Positions 17,908 through 26,685 of a stretch of DNA of 64,000 nucleotides are shown here, one piece after another. How positions within the stretch are numbered: position 1 is the stretch's first letter; every line of letters begins with the position of its first letter. Location: assembly GCF_900101855.1 (NCBI RefSeq), contig NZ_FMVC01000003.1, positions 518,902 through 582,901 on the forward strand. The letters run 5' to 3'. The notes below the pieces were generated by a model, which saw nothing but the letters and a program-made list of their open reading frames with translations, ran no database searches and was not told where the DNA came from. A program made the translations under genes and the position numbers. Source of the stretch: Flavobacterium anhuiense. GTDB taxonomy: Bacteria > Bacteroidota > Bacteroidia > Flavobacteriales > Flavobacteriaceae.

Positions 17908-19086
17908 TTATTTTCTAGCCGAAAATTGATATAAAGAAACGGTATGATACTTCTCTCCTGCTTTTAATGTTATTTGAGGGAATTTTGGCTGATTTGGGGC
18001 ATCTGGAAAATGCTGTGTTTCTAAGGCAAAAGCGGTTCTAAAATCATCTTTAACACCTGATTTAAAGGTGTTTTTACTTTGCATGAAGTTTCCGCTATAA
18101 AATTGTAGTCCAGGCTCTTTTGTATAAATATCTAAAGCAATACCTGAAACATCTCCTTTTATCGTTGCCGCATGAATAAAACCATCTCTTTTTTCGTCAT
18201 TCAACACATAATTGTGGTCATATCCTTTTCCAAATTTCAGCTGTTCATCTTTATTTTCGATTCTTTCACCAATTGTATGTTTTGACGTAAAATCAAACGG
18301 CGTATTTTTAACTGATTTAAATTCGCCGGTCGGAATCAAGCCTTCGTCAACTGGTGTAAATTTATCTCCGTAAATCTGCAATTCGTGATTTAAAATAGTA
18401 CCGCTTCCTTCCCCATTCAAATTAAAAAAAGCGTGATTAGTTAGGTTTACAATTGTAGTTTTATCTGTAGTTGCTTCATATTCCATTTTTACAGCATCAT
18501 CATCTGTAATAGAATAAGTTACTTTTACATTTAAATTCCCTGGAAAACCTTGTTCTCCATCTGGCGAAACATAGGTAAAGACCAAAGTCTTTTCATTTGT
18601 CTTTTCTGCATTCCAAACAACATCTTGAAACCCTTTTACACCACCGTGTAAAGCATTTTTCCCATTGTTTAACGGAATCTGATATTGCTTTCCTTCAAGC
18701 GTAAACTTGCCTAATGCAACTCTGTTGCCAACTCTTCCAATTGTAGCGCCAAAGTAAGGTTCTGTTGAGTTTTTATAGCCTTTTATGCTATTCATTCCGA
18801 CCACGACATCGGTCGATTTTCCGTTTTTATCTTTAACCCACAAACCTATCAATCGCCCGCCATAATTGGTAAAAGCAGCTTTTATATCTTTATTCTCGAT
18901 CCAATACAAACTAACTTTTTTACCATCAATGATAGTGTCAAAATTTTTAGTTTCTAAAACCGTTTTTATAGAATCTGAGGCTATTTCAGGCTTATCTTTT
19001 GAAACTGTATTTTCTTTTTTGCCGTCTTTACAATTGAATTGAAAAAGTACAAGCAACAAAACTGCAGCAATTTGAATATTTTTCAT
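17908..19086 (-). CDS. galM: Aldose 1-epimerase (mutarotase), predicted lipoprotein
   Basis: This 392-residue protein belongs to the GalM family, which interconverts alpha and beta anomers of free aldoses such as galactose, glucose or xylose. Family marks are DVVVGMNSIKGYKN, the catalytic-His region LTNHAFFNLNGEG, LQFYSGNF, and the Glu region ALETQHFPDAPNQP. A signal peptide ends in a possible lipobox (LVLFQFNC), so it is probably exported and membrane-anchored rather than cytosolic. The N-terminal ~60 residues are an unstructured linker plus start of the fold. Inside the PUL it would equilibrate sugar anomers released by the neighbouring hydrolases. It is flanked by two GH43 genes on the same strand. 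Confidence 0.9.
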   Translation of the reverse strand: MKNIQIAAVLLLVLFQFNCKDGKKENTVSKDKPEIASDSIKTVLETKNFDTIIDGKKVSLYWIENKDIKAAFTNYGGRLIGLWVKDKNGKSTDVVVGMNSIKGYKNSTEPYFGATIGRVGNRVALGKFTLEGKQYQIPLNNGKNALHGGVKGFQDVVWNAEKTNEKTLVFTYVSPDGEQGFPGNLNVKVTYSITDDDAVKMEYEATTDKTTIVNLTNHAFFNLNGEGSGTILNHELQIYGDKFTPVDEGLIPTGEFKSVKNTPFDFTSKHTIGERIENKDEQLKFGKGYDHNYVLNDEKRDGFIHAATIKGDVSGIALDIYTKEPGLQFYSGNFMQSKNTFKSGVKDDFRTAFALETQHFPDAPNQPKFPQITLKAGEKYHTVSLYQFSARK

Positions 19087-19136
19087 TTTTTATGTCATTG
19101 CGAGGAACGAAGCAATCTCATCCTCCGATTATTTTT

Positions 19137-20159
19137 TTATTTTGACGGAATAGCCAATGGCACTCCTTCACTAACTGGCTCGCCTAAAACTGGAAATCCA
19201 TTGGCATCCCAATCAATTCTCTGCATTCTTGGCGATCTTTTATTACCACAACCCTCACCCGGATTGGAATTCGCGTGATATAAAATCCAATCTTCTTTGC
19301 CGTCAGGAGATTTAAAGAATGAATTATGTCCAGGCGCGTAAACCTTGTTGGCTGAAGATTGTTTAAAAATCGGTTCTGGGGATTTTTTCCAAGCAGAAGC
19401 GTCCAACAAATTATCTCCGCCATTGAAAGTCAGCAATCCTAAGGCATAAAAATCAGTCCAGCAGCCACTTGCCGAAAACACAATAAAAATTTTACCGTTT
19501 CTCTCTAAAAACTGCGGTCCTTCATTCACATTTACCTGTGGCGGATTTACCTCGTCGTGCAATGCTCCGTGCGTTTCCCAATCGTTTGTTGGCGCAGAAA
19601 TCATAACACGGTCTCCATCAATTTCAAGCGGATTTTTCATTTTGGCAATGTAAATATTCTGCTGACCGTTTTTGTCTCCTTCCCAGCCTGCCCAAATCAT
19701 GTACAACTGTTTTTTATATTCGAATACATTTCCGTCAATGGCCCATTTATCGGTTTGTGCAGCGATTTTGCCTTTAAACTCAAATTTCCCTTTAAACGGA
19801 TCTGAAGATTTATTTTCCAAAACATACATCCTGTGATTGTTGTTATCGCCATTATCTGCAGCGAAATAGCAGTACCATTTTCCATTTATGATATGAAACT
19901 CCGGCGCCCAGATTTCTGCCGAATAATTGGTGTTTTTAGGCGGTGTCCAAATTACTTTGCTTTCGGCATTTTTAATATCCGAAAGATCTTTTGTTTTCCA
20001 TAATACCAATTTATTTCCAAGCGTATTTGTATAGTAATAATAGCCTTTGTAATATGTACTGTAAGGATCTGCTCCCGCTGGCAGAATTGGATTAGTAAAT
20101 GTTTTCTGCTGTGCAAAACTTATTGTTGTAAGAAGCAGAAGGATTAGATATTTTTTCAT
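19137..20159 (-). CDS. Secreted glycoside hydrolase family 43 enzyme
   Basis: The protein has 340 residues when started at ATG 20159, which gives the signal peptide MKKYLILLLLTTISFAQQ. An in-frame extension to 20240 would translate a CGCAGATT-type intergenic repeat and is rejected. The GH43 propeller shows the base Asp in GADPYSTYYKGYYYYTN, the second Asp in WAIDGNVFEYKKQLYMIW and the acid Glu in NEGPQFLERNGKIFIVF. The C-terminal APGHNSFFKSPDGKEDWILYHA stretch is typical of alpha-L-arabinofuranosidase-like GH43 members. Arabinosidase activity is the best guess but is not proven. It lies 50 bp upstream of galM and about 100 bp downstream of the GH2 gene in the PUL operon. Confidence 0.88.
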   Translation of the reverse strand: MKKYLILLLLTTISFAQQKTFTNPILPAGADPYSTYYKGYYYYTNTLGNKLVLWKTKDLSDIKNAESKVIWTPPKNTNYSAEIWAPEFHIINGKWYCYFAADNGDNNNHRMYVLENKSSDPFKGKFEFKGKIAAQTDKWAIDGNVFEYKKQLYMIWAGWEGDKNGQQNIYIAKMKNPLEIDGDRVMISAPTNDWETHGALHDEVNPPQVNVNEGPQFLERNGKIFIVFSASGCWTDFYALGLLTFNGGDNLLDASAWKKSPEPIFKQSSANKVYAPGHNSFFKSPDGKEDWILYHANSNPGEGCGNKRSPRMQRIDWDANGFPVLGEPVSEGVPLAIPSK

Positions 20160-20186
20160 TTTTAGTTTTTTGTTAGTCTCTGAATT

Positions 20187-20256
20187 TTCTCTCGCAGATT
20201 TCGCAGATTTTGCAGATTTTTTTATCAGCGTTATCTGCAAAATCTGCGGGAGAAAT
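20187..20256. repeat. CGCAGATT-family inverted repeat between PUL genes
   Basis: Three tandem-like words (CGCAGATTTCGCAGATTTTGCAGATT, spanning 20193-20218) are followed by the inverse (TTATCTGCAAAATCTGCGGGAGA, 20231-20253). A long hairpin can form between the GH2 and GH43 genes. Related elements occur at 42370-42448 and 52753-52798. It may serve as an mRNA processing or partial termination site within the operon. Confidence 0.6.
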
Positions 20257-20266
20257 AAAATTAACT

Positions 20267-22075
20267 CTAATTCAAAGCATTAATAACCTCCGTATTAATC
20301 TTATTTACCGCTTTAAAGTCCATTTTATCCACTTTTCTGTCGTAGGTCATAAAACCGTTCACTTCACCTTCAACATCTGTTGTTTGAGTATAGACTGCAG
20401 CCGAGAATCCCGTTTTAACGTATTTTCGAAGCATTTCCGCGTACTTTATGTATTCGGCGGTAACTTCACTCGCATTTTTAAATTTAATGTAACCCCAGTT
20501 GTCATTTGCCCTCCAAAGATGTCCTTCTAACGGAAGTCCGATTCCGCCGTATTCTCCAAGCACTGTAACTCTTCTTGCATCGTACAAATACATATCTGGA
20601 CCTGGATAATTATGCAAATCCAAAATATCTCCTGTTTGAAAGTGATTTCCACCACTTGCAGAATTAATCAAACGGGTTGAGTCGTGCTTTTTAGTCCATT
20701 CTGTAATTTCAACGGTTTTAAATTGTCCCCAGGCTTCGTTAAACGGAACCCAAACCACAATACTTGGATATGAATACAAATGATCCATAATCTCTCTCCA
20801 TTCTTTTCTATAGATTTCTTCCGATTTTGCTGAACGCTGTAATTCTGTTCCTTCAAAATACTTTCTATTTTGCCAAACTGGCTGGTCATCTCCGCTTGGC
20901 ATATCTTGCCAAACCAGAATACCTAACTGATCACAATGTGTGTACCAACGCTCTGGCTCTACTTTAACATGTTTACGAATCATATTAAAACCTAATTCTT
21001 TAGTTTTAACAATATCATATTTCAAAGCTTCATCGGTTGGCGCTGTATACAATCCGTCTGGCCACCAGCCTTGGTCTAAAGGTCCAAATTGGAAATAATC
21101 TTTGTTGTTCAGCTGCATTCTAATTATTCCGTTTTCATCACGTTTAGATGAAATCTTACGCATCGCAAAATAACTTTTCACCTCATCAACTATTTTATTT
21201 TTGCTGATTAAGCGAATTTTAGTCTGATATAAAAACGGTCTTTCAGGCAACCATAATTTCGGATTATTCAAAACAATATCATTGCTTTCGCCCACAACCG
21301 CTTTTTCTTTAGCGATTTCTTTTCCGTTGTCGAAAACAGAAATTTCTACTACATCTCCTTTTTCTGCTCCATTTACCTCAGCTTTTATGTTTATTGCATT
21401 TTGATCAATATTTGGAGTTGTTTTTAATGCTGAAATGTTTTTAGCATTTACAGGCTCGATCCAAACCGTCTGCCAAATTCCTGTCACGGGCGTGTACCAA
21501 ATTCCTTCCGGATTTTTGACTTGTTTTCCTCTTGGTTGTGGCCCATCATTAGACGGATCCCAAACTTTCACAACCAATTTCTGATTTTTCCCTTTTTGGA
21601 TAAATGGCGTAATATCAAACGAAAATGGCGTATAACCTCCCGTATGCGAACCAACTTTTACATCATTAATAAAAACTTCAGTTTTCCAATCTACAGCGCC
21701 AAAATGTAAAAGGATATTTTTTCCATTCCAGCCCGATTCAATTGAAAATTGGGTTTCGTACCAAAGTTCGTTTTTAGAACCAACTTCTTTCATCACGCCA
21801 GATAGACTCGATTCAGCCGCAAATGGAACCAGAATCTGCCCGTCATATTTTGAAGGCGCGGCTTTTCCAAATTCTCGAATGCTGTAATTCCACAAACCAT
21901 TCAGATTTTTCCATTGCCCGCGCTCCATAATCGGACGGGGATATTCGGGTAAAGTTTTCTTCGGATCAACCTGCTCTGCCCATTTAGTTTTGATTTTATC
22001 TCCTTGCGGTTTCCATTGCGCATTTACAGCAAAAAGGGAAAACAAGGCTAAAAAAAGGATGCTTTTTCTTTTCAT
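20267..22075 (-). CDS. Glycoside hydrolase family 2 enzyme (beta-galactosidase-like)
   Basis: This is a 602-residue secreted enzyme with signal peptide MKRKSILFLALFSLFAVNAQ. The N-terminal GH2 sugar-binding jelly roll (about 40-190) includes the ILLHFGAVDWKTEVFINDVKVGSH pattern. It is followed by an Ig-like domain (about 200-300) and a TIM barrel (about 305-600). The acid/base Glu lies in VVWVPFNEAWGQ and the nucleophile Glu in VTVLGEYGGIGLP. GH2 covers beta-galactosidase, beta-glucuronidase and beta-mannosidase. The length is short, lacking the extra C-terminal domains of LacZ. In PUL context, removal of beta-linked galactose, arabinopyranose or a uronic acid from side chains is likely. It belongs to the same operon as the flanking GH43-type genes. 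Confidence 0.88.
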   Translation of the reverse strand: MKRKSILFLALFSLFAVNAQWKPQGDKIKTKWAEQVDPKKTLPEYPRPIMERGQWKNLNGLWNYSIREFGKAAPSKYDGQILVPFAAESSLSGVMKEVGSKNELWYETQFSIESGWNGKNILLHFGAVDWKTEVFINDVKVGSHTGGYTPFSFDITPFIQKGKNQKLVVKVWDPSNDGPQPRGKQVKNPEGIWYTPVTGIWQTVWIEPVNAKNISALKTTPNIDQNAINIKAEVNGAEKGDVVEISVFDNGKEIAKEKAVVGESNDIVLNNPKLWLPERPFLYQTKIRLISKNKIVDEVKSYFAMRKISSKRDENGIIRMQLNNKDYFQFGPLDQGWWPDGLYTAPTDEALKYDIVKTKELGFNMIRKHVKVEPERWYTHCDQLGILVWQDMPSGDDQPVWQNRKYFEGTELQRSAKSEEIYRKEWREIMDHLYSYPSIVVWVPFNEAWGQFKTVEITEWTKKHDSTRLINSASGGNHFQTGDILDLHNYPGPDMYLYDARRVTVLGEYGGIGLPLEGHLWRANDNWGYIKFKNASEVTAEYIKYAEMLRKYVKTGFSAAVYTQTTDVEGEVNGFMTYDRKVDKMDFKAVNKINTEVINALN

Positions 22076-22200
22076 GTTCTATATTTTTAGACATTCAACG
22101 AATGCCATGATTTTCTTCTGAATCAAAATGAATTACCGGGCTCATCTCCACATAAGCCCGATAATTACTGAACTAAACTAACTTAACTAACCATTTTTTT

Positions 22201-22312
22201 GAGTTATGAATTATGAATTATAAATTAACTTAGAGTAATATTTATTCACTTGATAAGTAATGAGCCAAACTCATAACTCATAACTCATAATTCATAATTC
22301 ATAATTCATAAC
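22201..22312. repeat. Heptad ATAATTC/ATAACTC tandem repeat with inverted copy
   Basis: Six 7-bp units (TCATAAC or TCATAAT) fill 22271-22312, and the inverse (GAGTTATGAATTATGAATT) is at 22201-22219, so a hairpin can form. The array runs into the preceding minus-strand gene: its last codon and stop (TTA TGA) lie inside the repeat. The same heptads occur at 609-632 and 58018-58055. Confidence 0.7.
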
Positions 22313-23346
22313 TTCTTCGTAAGTCCAAATTTCTTCACCAAACTGTCGTATTCTTTTTTAGAGATTGTAATCATGCATCCGTGGCGCACTTTTTCTGGGA
22401 GACTGTATTTGTCCCAATCGGAGAAAAAAGTATAGCCAGAGGCTTGAAACCAAGGTCCGTTTAAGTTATCAGCAATTGATAATCCGTACGAAACACCTGG
22501 ATATTGTTCGTAATACATATACCATATTTTGTCATCTGGAGAAGGAATCAACATTGGCGCTTCTCTAAAGTTTGGACTGATAGATTGCTGGGGCAAAGAA
22601 TAAGGTCCTAAAAGATTTTTTGATTTAGCAATTCGGATGGTTTTTCCGGTTGTCCAATACAAAGTTGGATAGGTTTCGTCTTTAATCACAGCGTAATAGG
22701 AGTCACCGACTTTACGAATAAAAACATCAATTGTTCCCATATCCCAATCAAATAAACGTTTTGGAGTTCCTTCAAATGTTTTTAAATCTTTAGACAAAAT
22801 GTACAATGTTCGCTGACTTGCCCAATAGCGCTCTCCGTCTTCTTTTGTTCCTTCCAAATGAGGCGTATGCCAAGTCATGATGAACTTTTGAGAAGGCTCA
22901 TCATAATACAGTTTTGGAGCCCCAATTCGCTGTAAAGCGTTTGAATAATCTGGCGTGCTTTTTAAATCTGGCGTATAATCGGAATGTTTTTTCCATGTAA
23001 TCAAATCATCCGAAACCCAAATATTGATAGCTTTTGCATCGTCGCCAGTATTTCCAGCGATATAATATTTTCCATCAGGACCTTTGCAGATGTCGGGATG
23101 ACCTTTATACTCTTCAAAAACTCGTTTTCCGTTATTCAGATTTTCCCAATGAAGTCCGTCCAAACTAACTGAATAGTATAATCTGCCGTAATCGTTATGC
23201 GTCATATGCGCAAAAAGATAAGCTTCGTTTTTTGGTTTCTCACTTCCTTTTACCTGTCCAGGAGGATCTGGTTGTTGCGCTTTCGCGGAAAATCCGATCG
23301 CAATTGCCATTATTAAAAGAAGTTTTTTTATTGTGTTTTTTTTCAT
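22306..23346 (-). CDS. Clan-J (GH43-like) five-bladed propeller glycoside hydrolase
   Basis: This 346-residue secreted protein has signal peptide MKKNTIKKLLLIMAIAIGFSAKAQ. It has the DGLHWENLNNG and GHPDICKGPDGKYYIAGNTG repeats of GH32/43/62-type beta-propellers. Later propeller motifs are ALQRIGAPKLYYDEPSQKFIMTWH, DMGTIDVFIRKVGDSYYAVIKD and FREAPMLIPSPDDKIWYMYYE. Likely acidic residues are D in GHPDI, D in GTIDVF and E in REAPM, which fits the Asp/Asp/Glu triad. This is a known Bacteroidetes PUL subgroup of GH43-like enzymes; the exact substrate is uncertain, with arabinose- or galactose-containing glycans plausible. The stop codon lies inside a heptad repeat, so the C-terminus (GLTKKL) may have been trimmed. 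Confidence 0.82.
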   Translation of the reverse strand: MKKNTIKKLLLIMAIAIGFSAKAQQPDPPGQVKGSEKPKNEAYLFAHMTHNDYGRLYYSVSLDGLHWENLNNGKRVFEEYKGHPDICKGPDGKYYIAGNTGDDAKAINIWVSDDLITWKKHSDYTPDLKSTPDYSNALQRIGAPKLYYDEPSQKFIMTWHTPHLEGTKEDGERYWASQRTLYILSKDLKTFEGTPKRLFDWDMGTIDVFIRKVGDSYYAVIKDETYPTLYWTTGKTIRIAKSKNLLGPYSLPQQSISPNFREAPMLIPSPDDKIWYMYYEQYPGVSYGLSIADNLNGPWFQASGYTFFSDWDKYSLPEKVRHGCMITISKKEYDSLVKKFGLTKKL

Positions 23347-23415
23347 GTTGCTAAAAGGTTTAAAAGTTTTTTCGCCACGAATTCCACTAATTTTCGCTAA
23401 TTTTTTTTGCCACAG

Positions 23416-23643
23416 ATTTCACAGATTAAATGATTTTTTTTCTAAAACCACAAATTCCACAAATTTTCACTGATTATTTTTTTACTGCCACAGATTAAAA
23501 GGATTAAAAAGGATTTTTTTCTTCTGCAACATAAAACATAGCCCAAGTTTTCAACCTTGGATGCGCAATGAATTTACGAACGCCGTGTTTCCAAGGTTGA
23601 AACCTTGGGCTATGTTTGAAAAAAATCATTTAATCTGTGAAAT
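23416..23643. repeat. Nested inverted-repeat element between PUL genes
   Basis: This fills most of the 340-base gap between the GH5-like gene and the clan-J gene (23347-23687). Outer arms of 21 bp (23416-23436 and 23623-23643, core CACAGATTAAATGATTT) are perfect. Inside lies a second 27-bp stem (23534-23560 and 23591-23617, core CATAGCCCAAG/CTTGGGCTATG) with one mismatch and a 30-nt loop. Additional CCACAGATT words lie between. Two dispersed repeat families appear to be nested. Confidence 0.8.
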
Positions 23644-23687
23644 ATATGGCCAAAAGCAATTATCTAATTATCAAATTGACACATTGT

Positions 23688-24863
23688 CTAATTCTTTTTA
23701 TTTGCCTCAGATGTCATCTTTTTAATCAAATCTGTTTCAGCTTTGATGTAAGGCGTTCCGTCTGTATGAAGCACTTCGTGAAACCATAGTTTTGGCTCTG
23801 CTGTGTAGGTTTTAGTCCAGCTGTCCCAAGCGTATTTTGTTTGTGTTTTTCCATCAACAAATCCCCAGTTGATCATTCCTACATTGTATTTTCTGGCTAT
23901 TGGAAGAAACCCCTCGAAAGTGCTTCCATTTGGTCTTGCCATATATTCTGTGCAGATTAATGGCTTTCCGTAACGCTGTAATTGTTTGATTACTTTTTCG
24001 AAATCTTGAGGCGTATTGTAATTGTGGAAAGAAACAATATCAGATTGTTCAATCTGCATTTTGTGCATTGGCTTCATTTTCGCTTCGTCGCTCCAGTCTC
24101 CAACCCAAACTCCAGAAGTCAATGGCTGAGAAGGATTGCTCTCTCTTACCCACACAAAAACATCTTTTAAAAGCTGTAAAATCAAATCGACTTTGTTTTT
24201 GATTTCAACTTTCTCATAAGATGGTCCTGTCATATTATCGGGTTCGTTCCAAACATCCCAACCTAAAATTCGTTTATCATCTTTAAAATGAGAAACTGTT
24301 TCTTTTACATATTTCTCTAAACGCGGATATTGTGTTTTATCCTGAAGCGCTTTTTGCCCTGGAGCCTGAACCCAACCTGAGTTATGCGTATGCGGTTTTG
24401 GCGCGCGCTGTTTTCCTAAAGCTGGAAACGGATCCCAACAAGAATCAAACAAAACAAAAAGTGTTTTGATGTGATGTTTATCTGCAATTTCAAGAAACTG
24501 ATCCATGCGTTTGTAAAGTCCTTCTGGATTTTGCTGATGCAATAAATCGTGCAGGTACACACGCATTACATTCATGCCTAAATTTTCTGCCCAACCCAAT
24601 TCCTGATCGATTCTTTTTGGGTCAAAAGTATCTTCCTGCCACATCTCTAACTGATTTATAGCTGTGCTAGGAGAATAATTTGCTCCAACCAACCAAGGCT
24701 GTTCTGCATACCATTTATTGGCCTGATCTTTTGTCCAGATTTCTCTTTTTTCTATTGAGGCGGTTTCGCTTTTATTTTCTTCAGGATTACTTTTTTTATT
24801 GTTGCAGCTAAGCAATACGAGTCCTGCTAACATAAATGTCAGACACAATTTTACTTTCTTCAT
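23688..24863 (-). CDS. GH5-like (cellulase/mannanase fold) lipoprotein
   Basis: This is a 391-residue protein started at ATG 24863, which gives MKKVKLCLTFMLAGLVLLSC, a clear lipoprotein signal (Cys20). A start at 24887 is less likely. The rest is a TIM barrel of clan A. MNVMRVYLHD (strand 2), ILGWDVWNEPDN (strand 4, acid/base Glu of the NEP motif), DIVSFHNYN (strand 6) and GKPLICTEYMAR (strand 7, nucleophile Glu) are all present. Endo-acting activity on a hemicellulose is the simplest reading, but proteins of this type in PULs are often annotated only as cellulase-fold or 1,4-beta-xylanase. Its stop codon (TAG) lies at the edge of an AATTAG-type heptad repeat. It is the first enzyme gene after susD, separated by a 190-bp MITE-like element and a hairpin. 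Confidence 0.8.
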   Translation of the reverse strand: MKKVKLCLTFMLAGLVLLSCNNKKSNPEENKSETASIEKREIWTKDQANKWYAEQPWLVGANYSPSTAINQLEMWQEDTFDPKRIDQELGWAENLGMNVMRVYLHDLLHQQNPEGLYKRMDQFLEIADKHHIKTLFVLFDSCWDPFPALGKQRAPKPHTHNSGWVQAPGQKALQDKTQYPRLEKYVKETVSHFKDDKRILGWDVWNEPDNMTGPSYEKVEIKNKVDLILQLLKDVFVWVRESNPSQPLTSGVWVGDWSDEAKMKPMHKMQIEQSDIVSFHNYNTPQDFEKVIKQLQRYGKPLICTEYMARPNGSTFEGFLPIARKYNVGMINWGFVDGKTQTKYAWDSWTKTYTAEPKLWFHEVLHTDGTPYIKAETDLIKKMTSEANKKN

Positions 24864-24901
24864 TTCAATTTTATTTTTTTTGAACAATCGTTCTTTATGA
24901 A

Positions 24902-24931
24902 AGGGAATCAGCTTAATTCTTCTGATTCCCT
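24902..24931. other. 10-bp stem hairpin between susD and the enzyme genes
   Basis: AGGGAATCAG (24902-24911) pairs perfectly with CTGATTCCCT (24922-24931) over a 10-nt loop. On the minus strand it lies just upstream of the GH5-like gene and lacks a following U-run. It is more likely a transcript-processing or stability hairpin that sets the susCD to enzyme expression ratio than a strong terminator (inference). Confidence 0.5.
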
Positions 24932-24950
24932 CAAAAAAAATCAGTTTTTA

Positions 24951-25140
24951 ACACATTGGGTGAAATTATTTTTAACACATAGAAGCATAGATTTTTATTG
25001 TTCTGCTTAAGGCTATAGAAAAAGCAAGCTTTCACACATAGAACTATGTGTATTATTCTAAGTGAAACGTCTTTAATAGATTCCTAAGGACTATGTTTCT
25101 ATGTGTTAAGATTAAATTCTGTTCAATTTCACCCAATGTA
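24951..25140 (-). mobile_element. MITE-like element, copy 1
   Basis: This is a 190-bp palindromic element. Perfect 15-bp ends (24953-24967 and 25125-25139, ACATTGGGTGAAATT) enclose subterminal arms ACACATAGAAGCATAG and CTATGTTTCTATGTGT. In the centre is a hairpin (ACACATAGAACTATGTGT) followed by AAGTGAAACGTCTTTAA. A homologous element in opposite orientation is at 36100-36290. It encodes no protein. The strand sign is arbitrary and set relative to copy 2. Confidence 0.65.
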
Positions 25141-25145
25141 TATCG

Positions 25146-26669
25146 TTAATATCCAGAGTTCTGCTCTAGATTTGGATTATTGTCTACATCGCTTTGCGGA
25201 ATTGGCATTCTGTGATTTTTACCAACCGTGAAGTTTTTAAAATCTGGATCACGAAGCGCAATTTTATCAACAGAAGCTTGAGTATTTAAGTCTCCCCAAC
25301 GTTTTAAATCTTCCCAACGAACACTTTCGCCACATAATTCTAAAACTCTTTCCATTTTCAAACGCTCTAGGAATTTGTCATGATCGTTTCCAATTTCAGG
25401 ATGTGCTGTCGCCAATGCATTCATATTGGCACGAGTTCTTACCAAATCAACATATTGATATGCTTGAGCAGTGTTTCCCAATTCGTTTAGAACTTCCGCG
25501 TAGCGTAATAAAATATCCGCATAACGAACCAATCTGTAGTTTACTTGGTTGTAATAATCCTCATTATTTCTATAATAATCACGGCTTCCTTTTCTAAACC
25601 AAGCTTCATTATTGTTCCACTCCCAGTTTCTGCCGTATGTTTTGTCTCCGAAATCAGCTAATAATTGAGGATAAAATAAACTCCATCTTAATCTTTCATC
25701 CAATTTTCCGTCTTTATTGTTTTCTTGTTTAAAAGCATCCACTAACCAGATACGCGCTTGTCCGTCAGACCATCCAATTCCTCTAGGTGCAAAAAATTGA
25801 GAACGGTTGCTAGAAACTGCAGCGTTTTGATCCTCACCGGTTCCGCCTTTTCTTTGATCTCCAAATTGGATTTCAAAAACAGATTCACTGTTGTTTTCAT
25901 TTGTATCTGTAAAATTATCTCGGTAGTTAGACACCAAACTGTACTTCGCTCCTGCTCCAGAAATTAAAAATTCTAAAGCCGTTTTTGCTTCTGGCCATTT
26001 GTGCTGCTGCATATATACTTTGGCAAGAAAAGCTTTTGCTGCTCCTTTATCGGGTCTTCCTAACTGATCTGCTGACCAATCTCTTGGCAAATCTTCAAAA
26101 GCTTCATTTAAATCTTTTTCAACTTGAGCCCAGATTTCAGCTACTTTTACTTGCTTTGGCAAATCTGCTGGCGTAGATGGCTCTAAAACCAACGGAATAT
26201 CTTCCCAAATTACAGCTGCATAGTAGTAATGCAAGGCTCTAAAGAATTTTGCCTGAGCTATAATTTTCTTTTTATCATCTTCATTTTGAAAAGTAATATT
26301 CGGAACATTCGCCAAAACCTGATTACATCTAAAGATAGCTTTGTAAGTATCTCTCCACGTTACGGCATTCCCTTCCCAAAAATTGTAATTGATATAATTG
26401 AATCTCGTCCAATCTGCTAATTCAGTCCACGGACTTACGCTATACCCTTCATCAGAAGTTAAATCCAGACGGAAATAAATCCATCTTGCCCACAATCCGT
26501 CTTTATAAAACATGGCATAAATAGAGTTTACACCGGCTTGTGCATCACTTTCAGTTTCCCAATATTGGTCAACTGTAATATCATTCGGGCTGTTTAGATC
26601 CAATTCGTTTTCACAAGCGGTAAAAACAAGACCTAGAAAAGCTGCTGTTAGTATGATTATTTTTTTCAT
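25146..26669 (-). CDS. susD: SusD/RagB family nutrient-uptake outer-membrane lipoprotein
   Basis: This 507-residue protein has a lipoprotein signal MKKIIILTAAFLGLVFTAC with acidic residues right after the Cys (CENELD), matching the Bacteroidetes surface-lipoprotein export pattern. The N-terminal SusD-like domain (about 20-200, SPNDITVDQYWETESDAQAGVNSIY) has TPR-like helices (KFFRALHYYY, GAAKAFLAKVYMQ). The C-terminal SusD domain contains YRLVRYADILLRYAEVLNELG and the ERLKMERVLELCGESVRWEDLKRWG signature. SusD proteins lid the SusC transporter and bind the glycan at the cell surface. The start codon lies 16 bp after the susC stop. No SusE/SusF-like gene follows. Confidence 0.95.
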   Translation of the reverse strand: MKKIIILTAAFLGLVFTACENELDLNSPNDITVDQYWETESDAQAGVNSIYAMFYKDGLWARWIYFRLDLTSDEGYSVSPWTELADWTRFNYINYNFWEGNAVTWRDTYKAIFRCNQVLANVPNITFQNEDDKKKIIAQAKFFRALHYYYAAVIWEDIPLVLEPSTPADLPKQVKVAEIWAQVEKDLNEAFEDLPRDWSADQLGRPDKGAAKAFLAKVYMQQHKWPEAKTALEFLISGAGAKYSLVSNYRDNFTDTNENNSESVFEIQFGDQRKGGTGEDQNAAVSSNRSQFFAPRGIGWSDGQARIWLVDAFKQENNKDGKLDERLRWSLFYPQLLADFGDKTYGRNWEWNNNEAWFRKGSRDYYRNNEDYYNQVNYRLVRYADILLRYAEVLNELGNTAQAYQYVDLVRTRANMNALATAHPEIGNDHDKFLERLKMERVLELCGESVRWEDLKRWGDLNTQASVDKIALRDPDFKNFTVGKNHRMPIPQSDVDNNPNLEQNSGY

Positions 26670-26685
26670 TACGCTATTTTTTTAA

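Noticed and set aside
20160..20240. N-terminal extension of the GH43 gene (MQITLIKKSAKSAKSAREN)
   Set aside because: It translates a CGCAGATT-type intergenic inverted repeat; the signal peptide begins at ATG 20159.
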